64,000 nucleotides of DNA from Vibrio europaeus (GTDB lineage Bacteria > Pseudomonadota > Gammaproteobacteria > Enterobacterales > Vibrionaceae), in the NCBI RefSeq assembly GCF_001695575.1, contig NZ_LUAX01000007.1, positions 1,364,001-1,428,000 on the forward strand, in the 5' to 3' direction. Below the pieces are notes generated by a model. The model saw only the letters and a list, made by a program, of their open reading frames with translations. It had not been told where the DNA came from and ran no database searches. Positions within the stretch are counted from its first letter, which is position 1. Every line of letters starts with the position of its first letter. The translations under genes and the position numbers were made by a program. This document shows, one piece after another, positions 61,484 to 64,000 of this stretch.

Positions 61484-62479
61484 ATGAAAAAAGCAGTGGC
61501 AGCGTCTGCAGTATTTGCAGCACTTGTATCGAGTTCTTCACTTGCAGCGACAGTGTACAAAGCTGATGGTACTGAGCTTAAAGTGGGTGGTCGAGTAGAG
61601 TTTCGTGGTGACTTCATTGGCACAAGCAAGGGTGCAGAGATTAAAGGCACGATGGACGATAGCACTCGTGCACGTCTAAACCTGAAAGGTAAATCTGAGA
61701 TTACTGAGGGTATGTCAGCGTTTGGTGTCTATGAAGCTGAGCAAGATACGGGTAAAGACGAGTTTGAAAACCGTTACATGTATGCAGGTCTAGACTTTGA
61801 TGGTCATGCGCTGTCGTTTGGTCGTCAAGATATGGCTGCCGTTATCGTATCGGATCTGACCGATATCTCGGAGTTCTCTGGTGTTCAGCAGGTGATTAAT
61901 TCTGCAAGCGACAAAGAAAACAGCGTGTTTGCTTACCGCGGTGCATTCGACGCGTTTCAACTCCAAGCCACTTACCAAGCAAACAGCGATGAAGACACTG
62001 ACGGTTACAGCATCTCAGGTCTTTATTCAGCGCCGTTTGGCTTAGATGTTGGTCTAGCGTTCTCAGGTGCCGATTTAGGCAAAGGTAACGGTAGCCAAAA
62101 CCAAATTCTTGGTGGTCTAGGTTATACATTAGACGCACTTTACCTAGGCGCAACTTACTCAGTGGGTGACCTAGATGACAAAGCGACAGGCACAAGCGAT
62201 AAAGAGTTCAAAGCGCTTGAGGTTGCAGCGAAGTACAAATTTACAAAACAGTTATCAGCAGCAGTTGTTTACACTAATCAAGAAAATGAAGCGGCGAATG
62301 GAACAAAAGCAGATGAGACGGACGGTGTAGAAGTAGTGGGTTACTACAAGTTCAACAGCAATTTCCGTACGTATGTTTCTTACTTCTCCAACGGTATTAA
62401 ATCTACAGATGCTGATGCAGACGGCTTCAAAGACACGGGTGAAGATACGCTTCGTTTAGGCGTGCGTTACGATTTCTAA
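61484..62479 (+). CDS. Outer-membrane porin
   Basis: A 331-residue porin of the general diffusion type: signal peptide ending near SLA-AT, GGRVEFRGDF as the first strand and alternating-residue strands throughout, ending with an aromatic C-terminal residue (RLGVRYDF) needed for outer-membrane insertion. It is likely a trimer. A 200-base AT-rich leader precedes it, with possible OmpR-type control that I cannot resolve by eye. A strong terminator follows. Confidence 0.9.
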   Translation: MKKAVAASAVFAALVSSSSLAATVYKADGTELKVGGRVEFRGDFIGTSKGAEIKGTMDDSTRARLNLKGKSEITEGMSAFGVYEAEQDTGKDEFENRYMYAGLDFDGHALSFGRQDMAAVIVSDLTDISEFSGVQQVINSASDKENSVFAYRGAFDAFQLQATYQANSDEDTDGYSISGLYSAPFGLDVGLAFSGADLGKGNGSQNQILGGLGYTLDALYLGATYSVGDLDDKATGTSDKEFKALEVAAKYKFTKQLSAAVVYTNQENEAANGTKADETDGVEVVGYYKFNSNFRTYVSYFSNGIKSTDADADGFKDTGEDTLRLGVRYDF

Positions 62480-62509
62480 ATACAGAGTTGCCTGAAATTC
62501 TGTCCCATT

Positions 62510-62535
62510 GGCCAAGCATTAGCTTGGCCTTTTTT
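62510..62535 (+). terminator. Terminator of the porin gene
   Basis: Stem GGCCAAGC / GCTTGGCC, 4-base loop, six T. Confidence 0.92.
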
Positions 62536-62656
62536 GTTTTATATCAAAGTGGTTGCTGTACGATTGGTTTATAAATCAATTGCATATGGATGGTGGGTTT
62601 CTGTTGTAAAACTGAAACTTACGAGATAAATCAACGTGAACTAAGCAGAACCCAAA

Positions 62657-62672
62657 TGTGACTTTGATCACG
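62657..62672 (+). promoter_or_regulatory. CRP-like site upstream of the chemotaxis receptor
   Basis: TGTGACTTTGATCACG matches the CRP consensus TGTGA-N6-TCACA at 9 of 10 defined positions. It is just before an extended -10 (TGCTAGAGT ending at 62686). Confidence 0.7.
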
Positions 62673-62754
62673 CCCTGTGCTAGAGTTCGCGCACTTTATC
62701 TATGGGAATCTTCCCACTTCAAGGATGAGTCCAACGACTTGAATGAGAAAAATA

Positions 62755-64000
62755 ATGCAATTGTCCCTTAAAAATTTGTCTATTCGAACTCAGGTATTAG
62801 TGCCTGTTATCTTCACAACGTTCGCGCTATTTATCGCATTGTGGATCACCAAAAGTAATCTAGAGGCAGAGCAAGAAATTATCAGCTCTAATACAGATTC
62901 TCTTGTGTATTACAAAGACACCTTGGCAAAAATTGATGATCAGGTTTATCCGTTACGTATTAGTGCGGTGTATGCCATTTACGATGATTCTCGCCGCCAA
63001 GTGTTTTTAAACGAACTTAAAACAGGCTTAAAAGAGATTCAAAAAGATCTCGATTTGATGGCGAATCGCGACACATTCAGAGATGAAGTACGAGTGGTGC
63101 GCCGCGCTATTGAAGATTACGTACAATACTCTCATCGAGCAGTAGAGCTGTTTTCACAGAGAGATAGCGGCCAAGTGAGTCTGCAAGAGTACAATAGCTT
63201 TATCGCAAAATATCGTGACTCTGGCAATCAAATGGTCGGCGCCATCAATACCTTGTCTGCACAAGTTAATGAGTTCGCGACCGATGCCATGGAACATAGC
63301 GCTGAGCAGAATACAAAAGTTAAAAACCTGGCAATGTACATGGTACTTACTGTTCTTGTTGCCTCTTTAGCTGTCGCTTGGGTGCTTTCAGGCATGATTG
63401 TAAAACCAATCCTGCAACTTCAGAAGGTGATGCGTAAACTAGCACTAGGTGATCTTTCTGTTCGTGCTAAGGTGGATGGTGATAATGAAGTCTCTCAGCT
63501 GAGCACTGATGTGAACCAAACGGCTGAGCAACTTCACGGCACGGTAGAAGAGTTGAGCCGCATTAGTGAGGAAGTCGCTTCTGCTTCAACTGAACTTGCC
63601 GCTGTGATGACGCAAGCGCAAGCCAATGCTCAGCAAGAACTGGCTGAAATTGAACAAGTCGCTTCTGCAGTCAATGAGCTTTCTAGCACCGCAGATAACG
63701 TCAGTGATAACGCTCAGATGGCAGATTCAACAGCACGTGAAGCGGAACAGTTGGCTAAATCTGGCTTGGATATCTTTGAAGAGAGCAGTCAAGCAAGTGC
63801 TCAAATGGGTAATGCACTAAACGAAGCTGCGCAAGTTGTTCTAACTCTTAAAGAGCAGTCTGAACAAATCAATGATGTGATTGAAGTGATTCGCGGTGTT
63901 TCAGAGCAGACTAACCTTCTAGCACTAAACGCAGCAATTGAAGCGGCGCGTGCGGGCGAATCTGGTCGTGGCTTTGCCGTTGTTGCTGACGAAGTTCGTA
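62755..64000 (+). CDS. Methyl-accepting chemotaxis protein, 3' truncated by window edge
   Basis: The open frame starts at ATG 62755 and has no stop before the window ends, so about 415 codons are visible. It has a membrane helix at about 12-32, a helical periplasmic sensor to about 190, a second helix (VLTVLVASLAVAWVLSGM), a HAMP domain with an IVKP entry, and the start of the signalling domain up to the hairpin tip (SEQTNLLALNAAIEAARAGE). It probably senses a chemical stimulus. A CRP site upstream suggests control by carbon status. Confidence 0.95.
   Translation, partial: MQLSLKNLSIRTQVLVPVIFTTFALFIALWITKSNLEAEQEIISSNTDSLVYYKDTLAKIDDQVYPLRISAVYAIYDDSRRQVFLNELKTGLKEIQKDLDLMANRDTFRDEVRVVRRAIEDYVQYSHRAVELFSQRDSGQVSLQEYNSFIAKYRDSGNQMVGAINTLSAQVNEFATDAMEHSAEQNTKVKNLAMYMVLTVLVASLAVAWVLSGMIVKPILQLQKVMRKLALGDLSVRAKVDGDNEVSQLSTDVNQTAEQLHGTVEELSRISEEVASASTELAAVMTQAQANAQQELAEIEQVASAVNELSSTADNVSDNAQMADSTAREAEQLAKSGLDIFEESSQASAQMGNALNEAAQVVLTLKEQSEQINDVIEVIRGVSEQTNLLALNAAIEAARAGESGRGFAVVADEVR

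Noticed and set aside
1..64000. CRISPR array, tRNA, rRNA or insertion sequence
   Set aside because: No regularly spaced repeats, tRNA-like cloverleaf, rRNA sequence or transposase gene was recognised on either strand.

Overview
The window looks like a Vibrio (Vibrionaceae) chromosome segment. The strongest reasons are a complete VxrAB/VbrKR-type sensor cassette (DUF3404 kinase, response regulator, DUF2861 protein), a stand-alone NqrB very close to the Vibrio sodium-pump subunit, Vibrio-style small proteins and a DUF6559-like gene. In V. cholerae the vxr genes are on chromosome 2, so this may be a second-chromosome segment, but that is inference. No rRNA, tRNA, IS element or CRISPR array was seen.

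Layout. 1-2.8 kb is the end of a Mu-like tail module (baseplate J, gp48-like protein, tail fibre, fibre-associated protein), cut by the window edge. 3.1-5.6 kb holds small, mostly unrecognised lipoproteins and membrane proteins on the minus strand. 5.7-9.8 kb is a respiratory island: a cyanide-insensitive-type bd oxidase (cioAB plus a 35-residue DUF2474 gene) divergent from a lone nqrB with a leader mini-ORF and a DUF2256 protein. 10.7-13.1 kb is a substrate-binding protein paired with a diguanylate cyclase. 15.3-24.7 kb holds two convergent RND efflux systems, one with its own TetR regulator. 25.5-30.7 kb is the Vxr-type cassette ending in a glycoside-hydrolase-like gene. 30.8-33.3 kb is a large GGDEF-EAL protein. 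35.2-37.0 kb is fagA-fumC under a perfect Fur box. 39-42.3 kb is a secreted alpha-amylase divergent from an SgrR-like regulator. 45.2-47.6 kb is katG with an OxyR-like site. 47.6-50.0 kb is a TetR (NemR-like) / quinone-oxidoreductase-like / GST group with two identical operators. The rest is housekeeping or accessory metabolism (RhlE helicase, YqfB, OsmC, RluA-type pseudouridine synthase, LysR, siderophore-interacting protein, LysE/Lrp pair, porin), ending in a chemotaxis receptor that runs off the window.

Themes. The segment is rich in envelope and stress functions: cell-wall or beta-lactam sensing, efflux, peroxide and electrophile defence, iron-sparing fumarase, and cyclic-di-GMP signalling (three GGDEF proteins). 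Several genes are too short for routine calling (DUF2474, DUF2256, a 48-residue membrane peptide, a 7-codon leader) and are annotated here from direct reading. Starts were moved inward from the longest ORF where a Shine-Dalgarno sequence or family length supported it. All binding sites and RNA structures were found by eye and are untested.
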